A stretch of 64,000 nt of DNA from Streptomyces griseoluteus (lineage in GTDB: Bacteria > Actinomycetota > Actinomycetes > Streptomycetales > Streptomycetaceae), in the NCBI RefSeq assembly GCF_004784465.1, contig NZ_SRRU01000005.1:1-64000 (forward strand). Direction: 5' to 3'. Below the pieces are notes generated by a model that searched no databases, was not told the origin of the DNA, and saw only the letters and a list, made by a program, of their open reading frames with translations. Below are positions 1 through 10,636 of this stretch, one piece after another. Position numbers and translations under genes: made by a program. Positions within the stretch are counted from its first letter, which is position 1. Every line of letters begins with the position of its first letter.

Positions 1-260
1 GGGCTTTCCTCCGGGCTTCCCTTCGGTGTTTCCGACTCTATCAGATCTTTTTCCGATCCGATTTCCTCGGTGCTTTCCAGTTCTTCGCTTTCGCGTTTCC
101 CTTTCCGGCGGTTCCGACTCTATCAGAGGTTTTCGGCCGGTCTTACCGGCTTCATTTCCGATTTATCGGGGGTGCTTCTCGGGAATCACATTCAGCGATG
201 TTCCGACGAAGCCAGATAAAGCTTAATGGTTAGCCTTGAACTTGTCCAGCTCCAGGCAAC
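1..260 (-). promoter_or_regulatory. probable rRNA operon leader region
   Basis: No protein gene fits here. Read on the minus strand, the stretch contains two copies of the 16-base word TCTGATAGAGTCGGAA (plus-strand positions 30-45 and 112-127) and a relative, GATAAAGTCGGAA, further up. This wording followed by a GGAAGCCCGGAGGAAAGCC-like tail is what I know from the untranslated leader just upstream of Streptomyces 16S rRNA. The 16S gene itself would lie left of position 1. Family knowledge suggests several tandem promoters and RNase processing sites in such leaders; only the repeats are seen directly. Confidence 0.7.
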
Positions 261-266
261 TGTTCA

Positions 267-295
267 ACTCTACCTCCCCGCTCCACCCGTGTCAA
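267..295 (-). promoter_or_regulatory. strong sigma-70 (HrdB-type) promoter for the leader
   Basis: On the minus strand a perfect -35 TTGACA (290-295) is followed after 17 bases by -10 TAGAGT (267-272), predicting a start near 260. A second candidate, TGGACA (243-248) and TAAGCT (220-225), also has a 17-base spacer. Multiple tandem promoters fit an rRNA operon. The spoIIM-like gene ends at 349 on the same strand, so this promoter sits just downstream of it. Confidence 0.75.
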
Positions 296-348
296 CAGGT
301 TTTGTGGGGCGATGAGGAGACTAGCAGCTCGGCGGGGTCCCGCGCACA

Positions 349-1356
349 TCAGGCGGCGGTAGGGACCGTGGAGCTGCGTTCGGCCTCCTGGAGGTCGCCG
401 GTCTCCCCCTCGCGCACCGCCCGGCCGCCGAGGACGTACACATAGGTGAGGAAGGCCAGCTCGGCCAGGACGCCGATGGCGATCCGGGCCCAGGTGGGCA
501 GGCCGGACGGGGTCACGAAGCCCTCGATGGCGCCGGACACGAACAGCACGAGGGCGAGGCCGATGGCCATGCCCACGGCGGCGCGGCCCTCTTCGGCGAG
601 CGCGGCCCGGCGGGTGCGCGGGCCGGGGTCGATCACGGTCCAGCCGAGGCGCATGCCCGTGCCGGCGGCCACGAAGACCGCGGTGAGTTCGAGCAGGCCG
701 TGCGGGAGGACGAGGCCGAGGAAGGTGTCGAGGCGACCCGCGGAGGACATCAGGCCGAAGCCGACCCCCAGGTTCAGCATGTTCTCGAACAGGATCCAGA
801 GGACCGGGAGGCCCAGGAAGACGCCCAGGACAAGGCAGAGCGCGGCCGCCTGGGCGTTGTTCGTCCACACCTGTGCGGCGAAGGACGCGGCGGGGTGGCT
901 GGAGTAATAGGTCTCGTAGCCGCCGCCGGGGCGAGTCAGTTCGCGGAGGTGGCCGGGGGCCGCGATCGACGCCTGCACCTCGGGGTGGGTGCCGATCCAC
1001 CAGCCGAGGAGGATCGCCACGGCGGTGGAGACGAGGGCGGTCGGCACCCACCAGTGCCGGGCGCGGTAGACGGCGGCGGGGAAGCCTCGGCCCAGGAAGC
1101 GGGTCACGTCGCGCCAGGAGGCGCGGCGGGTTCCGGTGACGGCGCTGCGAGCGCGGGCCACGAGCTGGCTGAGGCGACCGGTGAGCTGGGGGTCCGGGGC
1201 GCTGGAGCGGATGAGGGAGAGGTGTGTCGCCGTGCGCTGGTAGAGGGTGACGAGTTCGTCGGCCTCCGCGCCGGTGAGGCGGCGCCGGCGGCGGATCAGG
1301 GCGTCGAGGCGGTCCCACTCGGCCCGGTGTGCGGAGACGAAGACGTCCAGGTCCAT
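349..1356 (-). CDS. stage II sporulation protein M-like membrane protein
   Basis: A 335-residue polytopic membrane protein of the SpoIIM/DUF95 family. It has a soluble basic N-terminus (residues 1-100), then hydrophobic segments at about 103-122, 171-190, 212-231, 260-280 and 290-309. The family-typical PHGLLEL stretch before a helix is at about 218-224. In Bacillus SpoIIM belongs to the engulfment machinery; in actinobacteria the family is common next to RDD proteins and its role is unknown. The ATG at 1356 was chosen because the longer reading frame upstream runs antisense into the divergent RDD gene. The two genes diverge from a 141-base region and probably act together at the membrane; that is inference. 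Confidence 0.85.
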   Translation of the reverse strand: MDLDVFVSAHRAEWDRLDALIRRRRRLTGAEADELVTLYQRTATHLSLIRSSAPDPQLTGRLSQLVARARSAVTGTRRASWRDVTRFLGRGFPAAVYRARHWWVPTALVSTAVAILLGWWIGTHPEVQASIAAPGHLRELTRPGGGYETYYSSHPAASFAAQVWTNNAQAAALCLVLGVFLGLPVLWILFENMLNLGVGFGLMSSAGRLDTFLGLVLPHGLLELTAVFVAAGTGMRLGWTVIDPGPRTRRAALAEEGRAAVGMAIGLALVLFVSGAIEGFVTPSGLPTWARIAIGVLAELAFLTYVYVLGGRAVREGETGDLQEAERSSTVPTAA

Positions 1357-1497
1357 GGGGTCTGCCTGCTCCTCGACTCGTCGTGGCCAGCCGCCACCGG
1401 ACAACGGGACACTGTCAGCTTGTCGTACCAGGATGCGATGCGCCCTCAGCTTGGCAGACTTGCGTCCACAGGGGTGGGCGAGGGAAGGACGGCGGGC

Positions 1498-2376
1498 GTG
1501 AGTGAGCTGGTGACCGGTGAGGCGGTGGCGTTGGAGCTGCGGCCCGCGAAGCTGCCGAGCAGGGCGTTGGCCGTGCTGATCGATCTGATCGTGGCCGTGC
1601 TCGTCTACATCGCCGTGGTGATCGGGCTCGTGGCGGCCACCTCTTCGCTGGACGATGCCGCGCAGGCCGCGATGTCGGTGGCGGCCTTTCTGCTGGTGCT
1701 GGTCGGCGGGCCGATCGCGGTGGAGACGCTGAGCCATGGGCGGTCGCTGGGGAAGCTGGCATTCGGGCTGCGCGTGGTGCGTGACGACGGTGGGCCGGTG
1801 CGGTTCCGGCATGCGCTGGTGCGCGGTGGCGTCGGGATGATCGAGATTCTGATGACGTTCGGGGTGGTGGCGTGCATCGCCTCGCTCGTCTCGGAACGGG
1901 GGCGGCGGCTCGGGGACGTGTTCGCGGGGACGCTGGTGGTGCGGGAGCGGATTCCGGTGGGCCGGGCCGGTGTGGTCCCGCCCCCGGCGCCGGAGTTGGC
2001 GGGCCGGTTCGCGGAGCTGGATCTGTCGGGCGTGCCCGACGGGCTCTGGCTGGCCGTGCGGCAGTACCTGACGCGGATGCACCAGCTTCAGCCGCAGGTC
2101 TCCTGGTCGATGGCGTCGCGGCTGGCCGCCGATGTGGCCGCGCGGACGGGGGCCGCGGTGCCGCCGGACCTCCAGGCGCGGCCTGCCGTGTTTCTGGCGG
2201 CCGTGGTGCATGAGCGGCAGTCCCGGCAGGCGCGGCAGCAGCCTCGGTACGAGGGCGGTGGGGACCACGCGGTGACTTCCGTGTCTCCGCCGCTCGTCGC
2301 GCCGGTGAGCGAGAAGAACGTGAAGGCGCCGGAGCACCCGCAGAGCCGGTCGACGGGGTTCGCGCCGCCCGCCTAG
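1498..2376 (+). CDS. RDD family membrane protein
   Basis: A 292-residue membrane protein. The RDD signature is visible: Arg22 and Asp29 in the first hydrophobic segment (residues 22-47), a second segment at about 57-77, the conserved GRSLGKLAFGLRV block at 81-93, a third segment at 112-131, and RRLGDVFAGT at 136-145. The C-terminal 140 residues are soluble and of unknown function. The GTG start follows the purine-rich AGGGAAGGA. RDD proteins are thought to be membrane transporters or accessories; no substrate can be named. It is divergent from the spoIIM-like gene and convergent, with a 13-base gap, with the hypothetical gene that follows. Confidence 0.85.
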   Translation: MSELVTGEAVALELRPAKLPSRALAVLIDLIVAVLVYIAVVIGLVAATSSLDDAAQAAMSVAAFLLVLVGGPIAVETLSHGRSLGKLAFGLRVVRDDGGPVRFRHALVRGGVGMIEILMTFGVVACIASLVSERGRRLGDVFAGTLVVRERIPVGRAGVVPPPAPELAGRFAELDLSGVPDGLWLAVRQYLTRMHQLQPQVSWSMASRLAADVAARTGAAVPPDLQARPAVFLAAVVHERQSRQARQQPRYEGGGDHAVTSVSPPLVAPVSEKNVKAPEHPQSRSTGFAPPA

Positions 2377-2389
2377 TCGGCCGGGCCGG

Positions 2390-3004
2390 TCAGGGGAACG
2401 TCGACGGTGGGGTCTGGAGGTCCTCCAGCTCGATGCCGGGGGCCGCGAGGACGACGTCTCCGGCGATGTGCACGGCGTGCCTTTCCCCCGTGTCCAGGGC
2501 TGTGACCTGGTATTCGTCCACGAGCAGGGGGCCGTTGTCAGTGGCGTGTGCTTCTCTGTCGATCAGCGCCCAGGACTGGTCCACGGTGCGGGGGGCGAGG
2601 ACCGGGTCGGTCAGCGCGACGAGGCGTACGCGGGTCGCGGAGGAGGAGGGGGTGAGGCGCAGGAGACGTGCGGTGGCGACGAGGAATGCCGGGGACGTGC
2701 CGGTGAAGGCGTGGGCGGGCACATTGCCCTCCGTCGCTTCCAGCCCGGCCGGGTCGGTGCGGACCCAGGTGACGCCGTCGAGGGCGGCGCCGCGCACCTG
2801 CCAGCCGCCGGCGTGGAGTTCGAGGCGGATGGGGCGGCCGAGGTCGTCCAGGGCGAGGTCGACCGAGCCCCGGTGCGTGCCGTCGGGGGCGGTGAGCTGG
2901 GAGACGTAGCGCCAGCCGGAGGGGCCGGGGGCGCACTGGAAGTGTTCTTCTGCGAGGGGGGTGTGATCGTGCGGATCGTGGAGCGAATATCGGCCGCGCG
3001 GCAT
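2390..3004 (-). CDS. conserved hypothetical protein
   Basis: A 204-residue soluble protein that I do not recognise. It starts MPRGRYSLHDPHDH and has alternating strands with repeated references to Trp and Gly, without signal peptide or membrane segment, so it is probably cytoplasmic and beta-rich. An in-frame start 18 residues earlier (3058) would fall inside the ahcY terminator stem, so the ATG at 3004, with AGGA six bases upstream, was preferred. It lies downstream of ahcY on the same strand but is separated from it by a hairpin, so it probably has its own promoter. Function is unknown. Confidence 0.7.
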   Translation of the reverse strand: MPRGRYSLHDPHDHTPLAEEHFQCAPGPSGWRYVSQLTAPDGTHRGSVDLALDDLGRPIRLELHAGGWQVRGAALDGVTWVRTDPAGLEATEGNVPAHAFTGTSPAFLVATARLLRLTPSSSATRVRLVALTDPVLAPRTVDQSWALIDREAHATDNGPLLVDEYQVTALDTGERHAVHIAGDVVLAAPGIELEDLQTPPSTFP

Positions 3005-3061
3005 GGGAGGTCCTGGGGTCTGGCGGGCTGACGGTCCGGGGCCGCTGGTCCGGCGCAAAGG

Positions 3062-3096
3062 GGCAGGCCCCCGGCACGGGGGTGCGGGGGCCTGCC
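3062..3096 (-). terminator. terminator downstream of ahcY
   Basis: A perfect 11-base stem GGCAGGCCCCC / GGGGGCCTGCC with a 13-base loop lies about 25 bases past the ahcY stop. There is no long T tract, as is normal in Streptomyces. Confidence 0.6.
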
Positions 3097-3120
3097 TCGG
3101 GTGGTGCGGGAATCAGCGGC

Positions 3121-4951
<1,831 letters not shown>

Positions 4952-5932
4952 TCAGTGGTCGGCCGGGTGGGGGTTCGGGCCGCCCGGCGTGGCGAGGGGG
5001 TCGGGACCCTTGGCGGCCTCGGCGGCGCTGTAGATGTCCGGCTCCAGGTAGATGACGCGGGCGATCGGGACGGCCTCGCGGATGCGGGCCTCGGCGCGGT
5101 CGATCGCGTTGGCGACCTCGGCGGCCGTGTCGTCGTGCTGGACGGCGATCTTGGCGGCGACGAGCAGTTCCTCGGGGCCGAGGTGGAGGGTGCGCATGTG
5201 GATGACGCCGGTGACGGTGTCGCCGTCGACGATGGCGGCCTCGATCTTCTTGACGTCCTCCAGGCCGGCGGCCTCGCCGAGCAGCAGGGACTTGGTCTCG
5301 GAGGCGAGCACCAAGGCGATGGCGACGAGCAGGACACCGATGCAGACGGTGCCGATGCCGTCCCAGACGCCGTTGCCGGTGAGCAGGGCGATGCCGACGC
5401 CGCCGAGGGCGAGGACCAGGCCGATGAGCGCGCCGAAGTCCTCCAGCAGCACGACGGGCAGCTCGGGCGCCTTGGCGCGGCGGATGAACTGGGCCCAGGA
5501 GAGCTTGCCGCGCAGCTCGTTGGACTCCTTGATGGCCGTACGGAAGGAGAAGCCCTCGGCGATGATCGCGAAGACGAGGACGCCGACCGGCCAGTACCAG
5601 TGCTCCACCGGGTGGGGGTGGCTGATCTTCTCGTAGCCCTCGTAGATGGCGAACATGCCGCCGATGGAGAAGAGGACGATGGAGACCAGGAAGGCGTAGA
5701 TGTACCGCTCGCGGCCGTAGCCGAAGGGGTGCTGCGGGGTGGCCTCGCGCTGGGCCTTCTTGCCGCCGATGAGCAGCAGGAACTGGTTGCCGGAGTCGGC
5801 GACCGAGTGGACGCCCTCGGCGAGCATCGACGAGGAGCCGCTGAACGCGAACGCCACGAACTTCGATGCCGCGATCGCCAGATTGGCGCCGAGTGCCGCC
5901 ACGATCGCCTTGTTACCGCCTGACGCGCTCAT
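4952..5932 (-). CDS. cation diffusion facilitator family transporter
   Basis: A 326-residue divalent-metal/proton antiporter of the CDF family. It has about six hydrophobic segments (10-30, 48-58, 78-97, 112-130, 162-185, 193-212) and a C-terminal cytoplasmic domain (about 225-300) with the ferredoxin-like pattern used for dimerisation. The first metal-site motif is present as His42-x3-Asp46. The matching position in the later helix reads Glu164-Asp165, a variation seen in one CDF subfamily, so the metal cannot be inferred. The start was set at MSASGGNK with AGGGAA upstream; an in-frame ATG 41 codons earlier would add a basic stretch unlike the family. Confidence 0.9.
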   Translation of the reverse strand: MSASGGNKAIVAALGANLAIAASKFVAFAFSGSSSMLAEGVHSVADSGNQFLLLIGGKKAQREATPQHPFGYGRERYIYAFLVSIVLFSIGGMFAIYEGYEKISHPHPVEHWYWPVGVLVFAIIAEGFSFRTAIKESNELRGKLSWAQFIRRAKAPELPVVLLEDFGALIGLVLALGGVGIALLTGNGVWDGIGTVCIGVLLVAIALVLASETKSLLLGEAAGLEDVKKIEAAIVDGDTVTGVIHMRTLHLGPEELLVAAKIAVQHDDTAAEVANAIDRAEARIREAVPIARVIYLEPDIYSAAEAAKGPDPLATPGGPNPHPADH

Positions 5933-6083
5933 GAGTTCGCGTTTTCCCTTCGCCCTTGTCGCCTTCTCGGCACCCCCGCACGGCTCTTGTGCCCCGACGG
6001 GTCGCTTCTTTGCACGTGCTTTGCCGGTGGGCCATTGTTGCAGTCCCACCGGCATGCGGCGCCTCAGGTAGCCACAGGGGCGG

Positions 6084-7232
6084 TCATACGATCACAGTGG
6101 CGCGGAACAGCGTGCCCTCGCCGGACGCCTCGGCCTTCTCGGCCGCCGGGACGAAGACCGACCGGCCGGGCAGCAGGCCGTGCTCGCCGACGCGGACCGA
6201 ACCGGCCGTGCACAGGAGGACCTGGGGGGTCGGCAGGGTCAGGTCGCGGGTGGTCTCGCCGGGCAGGACCCAGCGGGAGAGCCGGAATTCGTCGATGGGG
6301 GTCTCGTAGACCTCCTCGCCCTCCGGGGACGCCTCGGGACGCAGGACACCGGGGTCGCTCGCCTCGAAACGGACCACGCGCAGGAGTTCGGGGACGTCGA
6401 TGTGCTTGGGGGTCAGGCCGCAGCGCAGCACGTTGTCGGAGTTGGCCATGATCTCGACGCCGAGGCCGTCCAGGTAGGCGTGCGGGATGCCCGCGCCGAG
6501 GAACAGGGCCTCGCCGGGCTGGAGCCGGACGTGGTTGAGCAGCATGGCCGCGATCACGCCGGGGTCGCCGGGGTAGTCGCGGGCCATGTCGGCGTACGGG
6601 GTGTACGGGCCGCCGAGGCGGGTGCAGGCGGCGGTGGCCTCGGTGACGGTGTCGGCCATGTCCTCGGGGTTCGCGGTGAGGATGGCGGTGAGCACCTCCC
6701 GCAGGGCGGCGTCCTCGGGCTGGGCGCGCAGCAGGTCGACGTACGGCTTGAGGGAGTCCACGCCCAGGCCGTCGAGCAGGCCGGCCGCCTCGACGGGGGC
6801 GCGGAAGCCGCACAGGCCGTCGAACTCGGTGAGGGCGCAGATGAGTTCGGGCTTGTGGTTGGCGTCCTTGTAGTTGCGGTCGGGGGCGTCCACGGGGACG
6901 CCCCTGCGTTCCTCCTCGGCATAGCCCTCGCGCGCCTGGGCCAGGTCGGGGTGGACCTGGAGGGAGAGCGGGGCGCCCGCGGCGAGGATCTTGAGCAGGA
7001 AGGGCAGGCGCGGGCCGAACTTCGCCACCGCCCCGGCACCCAGCTCGCGCTCCGGGTCGGCGTCGATGACCTCCACCAGCGTGCCGCGCGAGGTGCGCGA
7101 GGGAGCGCCGGGATGGGCGCCCATCCACATCTCGGCCTGCGGTTCGCCGGTGGGCTCGGTGCCCAGCAGCCGCGGGATGGCGGTGGTCGACCCCCAGGCG
7201 TAGGGGCGGACGGTGTTGTCGAGGCGGTCCAT
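6084..7232 (-). CDS. manA: mannose-6-phosphate isomerase, class I
   Basis: A 382-residue cupin-fold isomerase that interconverts fructose-6-phosphate and mannose-6-phosphate, the entry step to GDP-mannose. The zinc site is visible: Gln92 and His94 in SLQVHP, Glu129 in HKPEL, and the histidine of the later GIPHAYL. It starts MDRLDNTVRPYAWG, as expected for the class. It lies upstream of the CDF gene and downstream of the SIS gene on the same strand, in a cluster with manB. The product may feed glycan, mannosylated protein and polyprenyl-phosphomannose synthesis. Confidence 0.95.
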   Translation of the reverse strand: MDRLDNTVRPYAWGSTTAIPRLLGTEPTGEPQAEMWMGAHPGAPSRTSRGTLVEVIDADPERELGAGAVAKFGPRLPFLLKILAAGAPLSLQVHPDLAQAREGYAEEERRGVPVDAPDRNYKDANHKPELICALTEFDGLCGFRAPVEAAGLLDGLGVDSLKPYVDLLRAQPEDAALREVLTAILTANPEDMADTVTEATAACTRLGGPYTPYADMARDYPGDPGVIAAMLLNHVRLQPGEALFLGAGIPHAYLDGLGVEIMANSDNVLRCGLTPKHIDVPELLRVVRFEASDPGVLRPEASPEGEEVYETPIDEFRLSRWVLPGETTRDLTLPTPQVLLCTAGSVRVGEHGLLPGRSVFVPAAEKAEASGEGTLFRATVIV

Positions 7233-7283
7233 GTGTCTTCTCTGTCTCCGTACGGGCGCCGCGGGCGGGTGCCTGGGGTCAGC

Positions 7284-8411
7284 TCAGGCGCCGGCGGCGA
7301 GCGCCAGGTAAACGGCGGCGAAATCGGTGACGGCGATCAGGTCGGCGAGGGTCTCCAGTTCGCCGCCCTCCTCCGGCTCGAGTTCGCTGATCGGCGTGTC
7401 GTGGCCGAGGGCCAGGTCGCGGGCGGCGGGGGCGGCGGTGAGGCCGCCGATGGGACGGTCCCGGAGCAGCACCACGCGCGCGTGCATCGCGGGCGCCTCC
7501 TCGACGCGGTCGCGGAAGAAGTCCTCCGGATCGGCGCGGGCGGCCAGCGGGCCGGAGAGCAGGGCCTCGTGCGCGAGGAGCGCCTCGGGGAGTTCGGCCA
7601 CCAGGGCGGGGCGGCCCGCGAGTTCGGCCAGGGCGGCGGCGAAGCGGCGGCCCGCCGGGCCGGCGGAGGTGCCCTCCGTCCAGACGACGGGCAGGGCGTC
7701 GGCGAGTTCCGCGGCGAGCGTCTTGGCCGCGTTGCCGTACGTGGCGATGGCGGGGCCGCAGCGCTCGGCGACCTGGTCGAGGCGGTCGGCCACCTTCTCC
7801 AGCGCGTCGGGGCCCGCGGTCAGCAGGCCGACGCGGTCCAGGAGGGCCAGCAGCGGGGTGAGCAGGGCCCAGAAGACGCCGGAGGAGGACGCGGCGACCG
7901 GCTCGCCCTGGTCGTACGGGGCTGTCGCCATCGGGACGAACATGCCGTGCGCGGCCGCGACCGCCTCCGCGAGCGGGGTGCCGGCGGGGGCTACGGCCAC
8001 CACGGAGCAGCCTCTGCGGTACGCCTGTTCCGCGAGGAGGCCGAGGCTCGGTTCGGTGCCGTCGGGGGTGGCGATCAGCAGCAGGTCCACGGAGCCCGCC
8101 CAGCCGGGCAGTTCCCAGCGCAGGGCGCCGGGGGCAGGGGCGACTCCGCTGGCCTCCAGGCGGATCACCGGGCTGCCGGGGCCGGCCAGGGTGCCGAGGA
8201 GGTCGGCGGTGTGGGTGGCGGCGGCGCCGGGGCCCGCGATCAGTACGGCGCGGGGGCGGCCGTCGGGCTGGAGCGCGCCGACTCCGGCCTCGGCGGCGTG
8301 CCGGGCCGCGGTACGGACCCTCGCGCCCGCCTCCGCCGCGCCGCGCAGCAACCCTCGGCGGTCGGCCTCGGCGAGGCCCTCCGGGGCGTCCAGGAGCGAT
8401 TCGTCGAGCAT
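7284..8411 (-). CDS. SIS domain protein (sugar-phosphate isomerase-like)
   Basis: A 375-residue protein with two SIS (sugar isomerase) lobes. It aligns in layout with the bifunctional phosphoglucose/phosphomannose isomerase-like proteins that sit between manA and manB in actinobacteria (I recall the mycobacterial counterpart as Rv3256c, TobH). The first lobe contains VLIAGPGAAATHTADLLG at about residues 56-73. The Glu and Arg residues that make active isomerases catalytic are not clearly conserved, so a binding or regulatory role is possible. It lies 51 bases upstream of manA on the same strand. Enzymatic activity is unproven from sequence. Confidence 0.75.
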   Translation of the reverse strand: MLDESLLDAPEGLAEADRRGLLRGAAEAGARVRTAARHAAEAGVGALQPDGRPRAVLIAGPGAAATHTADLLGTLAGPGSPVIRLEASGVAPAPGALRWELPGWAGSVDLLLIATPDGTEPSLGLLAEQAYRRGCSVVAVAPAGTPLAEAVAAAHGMFVPMATAPYDQGEPVAASSSGVFWALLTPLLALLDRVGLLTAGPDALEKVADRLDQVAERCGPAIATYGNAAKTLAAELADALPVVWTEGTSAGPAGRRFAAALAELAGRPALVAELPEALLAHEALLSGPLAARADPEDFFRDRVEEAPAMHARVVLLRDRPIGGLTAAPAARDLALGHDTPISELEPEEGGELETLADLIAVTDFAAVYLALAAGA

Positions 8412-8466
8412 GGGCGGGGTGCCTCCGATCGCCGGGGTCCTACTGCGCGGTGTGTTCCGGCCGTGC

Positions 8467-8637
8467 TTACGCCGGGCGGCGGGCCTCGTCGACCAGGAGG
8501 ACGGGGATGCCGTCGCGGACGGGGTATGCCAGGCCGCAGTCCTGACCGGTGCAGATCAGCTCCGCGTCCTGCTCCTTGAGGGGAGCGTGGCAGGCCGGGC
8601 AGGCCAGGATCTCCAGGAGACCGGCTTCGAGCGGCAT
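8467..8637 (-). CDS. Trm112-like zinc-ribbon protein
   Basis: A 56-residue protein of the Trm112/YcaR family. Four cysteines form a zinc ribbon (Cys13, Cys16, Cys29, Cys34), followed by the typical [11 protein letters not shown]. In eukaryotes and archaea Trm112 activates methyltransferases; in bacteria the partner is unknown. The start was placed at MPLEAGLLE; the longer frame upstream reads into non-coding sequence. It sits between manB and the SIS gene, all on the minus strand, and is probably co-transcribed. Confidence 0.85.
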   Translation of the reverse strand: MPLEAGLLEILACPACHAPLKEQDAELICTGQDCGLAYPVRDGIPVLLVDEARRPA

Positions 8638-8778
8638 GGGGTGTCCCTTCGGGCGGAAACGGGTGCTACGGATGTGCTGGTCAGGGTACCGCGAGTCGCT
8701 TCGCGGGTTCGGGGGGATGTTGCCCACCCAGCCGCCCGTGCCGGTCGGCTGAGGGGGAGCCGTTGCGCTCCGCCAGGG

Positions 8779-10140
8779 CTACGCGCGGATGATCGCCAGA
8801 ACCTCGTCCCTGATCTTCGTCATCGTCGCCTCGTCCTCCGCCTCGGCGTTCAGGCGGAGCAACGGCTCCGTGTTGGAAGGGCGGACGTTGAACCACCAGG
8901 TGGGGGTGGAGACCGTGAGGCCGTCGAGGTCGTCCAGGGTCGTGTCGGGGGCCGGGGCGTAGGCGGCGCGGAGGGCGGCCAGGCGGGCCTGCTGGTCGGC
9001 GACCGTGGAGTTGATCTCGCCGGAGCCCGCGTAGCGGTCGTACTGGGCGGTGAGGGTGGACAGGGGGGTGGGGTGGGTGCCCAGGGCGGCGAGGACGTGG
9101 AGGGCGGCCAGCATGCCGGTGTCCGCGTTCCAGAAGTCCTTGAAGTAGTAGTGGGCGGAGTGCTCGCCACCGAAGATCGCGCCGGTCCGGGCCATCTCCG
9201 CCTTGATGAAGGAGTGGCCGACGCGGGTGCGGACCGGGGTGCCGCCGTGCTCGTGGACCACCTCGGCGACCGTGCGGGAGGTGATCAGGTTGTGGATGAC
9301 CGTGCCCCTACCGCCGTTGCGCGCGAGTTCGCGGGCGGCGACCAGGGCGGTGACGGCGGACGGGGAGACGGGGTCGCCGTTCTCGTCCACGACGAAGCAG
9401 CGGTCGGCGTCGCCGTCGAAGGCGAGGCCGATGTCCGCGCCCTCCTGCACGACCCGCTTGCGCAGGTCCACGATGTTGGCCGGGTCCAGCGGGTTGGCCT
9501 CGTGGTTGGGGAAGGTGCCGTCCAGCTCGAAGTACATCGGGACGACGGTGAGCGGCAGTCCCGCCAGGACCGTCGGGACGGTGTGCCCGCCCATGCCGTT
9601 GCCCGCGTCCACGACGGCCTTCAGCGGGCGGATCGCGGTCAGGTCGACCAGCGAGCGCAGGTAGGCGGCGTAGTCGTCGAGGGTGTCGCGCGCGGTGAGG
9701 GTGCCCGGTGCGGCGGCCGGGGCCGGGGCGCCCGTTTCCGTCCAGCGCTCGACCAAGGCGCGGATGTCGGCGAGCCCGGTGTCCTGGCCGACGGGGGCGG
9801 CGCCCGCGCGGCACATCTTGATGCCGTTGTACTGGGCCGGGTTGTGCGAGGCGGTGAACATCGCGCCGGGCAGGTCCAGCGCGCCGGAAGCGTAGTAGAG
9901 CTGGTCCGTGGAGCAGAGGCCGATCTCGGTGACGTCGACGCCCCGGTTCAGCGCGCCGCGTGCGAAGGCGTGGGAGAGGCCGGGCGAGGAGGGGCGCATG
10001 TCGTGGCCGACGACGATCGCGGTCGCGTCCGTCACCTCGGCGAAGGCGGCGCCGAAGAGTTCGGCCATGGCCTCGTCCCACTGGTCCGGAACGACTCCGC
10101 GCACGTCGTACGCCTTCACGATCTGCGACAGATCTGCCAC
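8779..10140 (-). CDS. manB: phosphomannomutase/phosphoglucomutase
   Basis: A 453-residue alpha-D-phosphohexomutase converting mannose-6-phosphate to mannose-1-phosphate (and often the glucose pair). The active serine is Ser98 in TASHNP. The metal-binding loop AFDGDADR lies near residue 255, the sugar-specificity loop GEHSAHYYF near 320, and the phosphate-binding RPSNTEPLLR near the C-terminus. Length and N-terminus (KAYDVRG) are normal. With manA and the pyrophosphorylase at 21.6-22.6 kb it completes the route to GDP-mannose. Confidence 0.95.
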   Translation of the reverse strand: MADLSQIVKAYDVRGVVPDQWDEAMAELFGAAFAEVTDATAIVVGHDMRPSSPGLSHAFARGALNRGVDVTEIGLCSTDQLYYASGALDLPGAMFTASHNPAQYNGIKMCRAGAAPVGQDTGLADIRALVERWTETGAPAPAAAPGTLTARDTLDDYAAYLRSLVDLTAIRPLKAVVDAGNGMGGHTVPTVLAGLPLTVVPMYFELDGTFPNHEANPLDPANIVDLRKRVVQEGADIGLAFDGDADRCFVVDENGDPVSPSAVTALVAARELARNGGRGTVIHNLITSRTVAEVVHEHGGTPVRTRVGHSFIKAEMARTGAIFGGEHSAHYYFKDFWNADTGMLAALHVLAALGTHPTPLSTLTAQYDRYAGSGEINSTVADQQARLAALRAAYAPAPDTTLDDLDGLTVSTPTWWFNVRPSNTEPLLRLNAEAEDEATMTKIRDEVLAIIRA

Positions 10141-10213
10141 GGCCGGCCCTCCTGAAAGTCCATTGGGGGCCCAAAACTACCCGTTGGGGTGCGCGGCTGC
10201 GGGGAGGGGCGCT

Positions 10214-10636
10214 CTAGTTGTCCGGCGAGCGGAGGACCCGTAGGTGGCCGCGCCGGGCGACTTCCATCGGGTCGGCGCTGCGTGCGCCGCCGCCCGCTCC
10301 GGCCGCGCGCTCCTGCGGACGGGCCGCCTCGCGAACCGCGTTGGCCAGTGCCTCCAGGTCGTCGCCGCTGGGGCGGGCCGGGGCGGAGCCGTCGAGCAGC
10401 CGGACGACTTCCCAGCCGCGCGGGGCGGTGAGGCGCTCGGAGTGCTCGGCGCACAGGTCGTAGCAGTGGGGCTCGGCGTAGGTGGCGAGGGGGCCGAGGA
10501 CCGCGGTCGAGTCGGCGTAGACGTACGTCAGCGTCGCAACGGCGGGTCGGCCGCAGGCGGTGCGCGAACAGCGACGTACAAGGCTCACGATGTTGGACGG
10601 TACCGCACTCTTGAGCGGGCCGCGACGACTCTCCAC
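10214..10636 (-). CDS. DUF3499 family protein
   Basis: A 140-residue actinobacterial protein of unknown function. Its N-terminal half is strongly patterned, with Cys23, Cys28, Cys58 and Cys62 (CSRTAC and CYDLC) suggesting a small zinc-binding fold; the C-terminal 60 residues are basic and low in complexity. The start was set at the GTG at 10636 because GGGGGAGTGA lies just upstream; a start nearer the CSRTAC motif cannot be excluded. It lies upstream of manB on the same strand, an order I recall in mycobacteria too (Rv3258c next to Rv3257c). Confidence 0.8.
   Translation of the reverse strand: MESRRGPLKSAVPSNIVSLVRRCSRTACGRPAVATLTYVYADSTAVLGPLATYAEPHCYDLCAEHSERLTAPRGWEVVRLLDGSAPARPSGDDLEALANAVREAARPQERAAGAGGGARSADPMEVARRGHLRVLRSPDN

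Noticed and set aside
26..226. 66-codon plus-strand ORF at the left edge
   Set aside because: Lies in the probable rRNA leader on the opposite strand; Phe/Pro/Arg-rich with no start context.
6180..8579. 799-codon plus-strand ORF
   Set aside because: Shadow of manA and the SIS gene on the minus strand; no family features.
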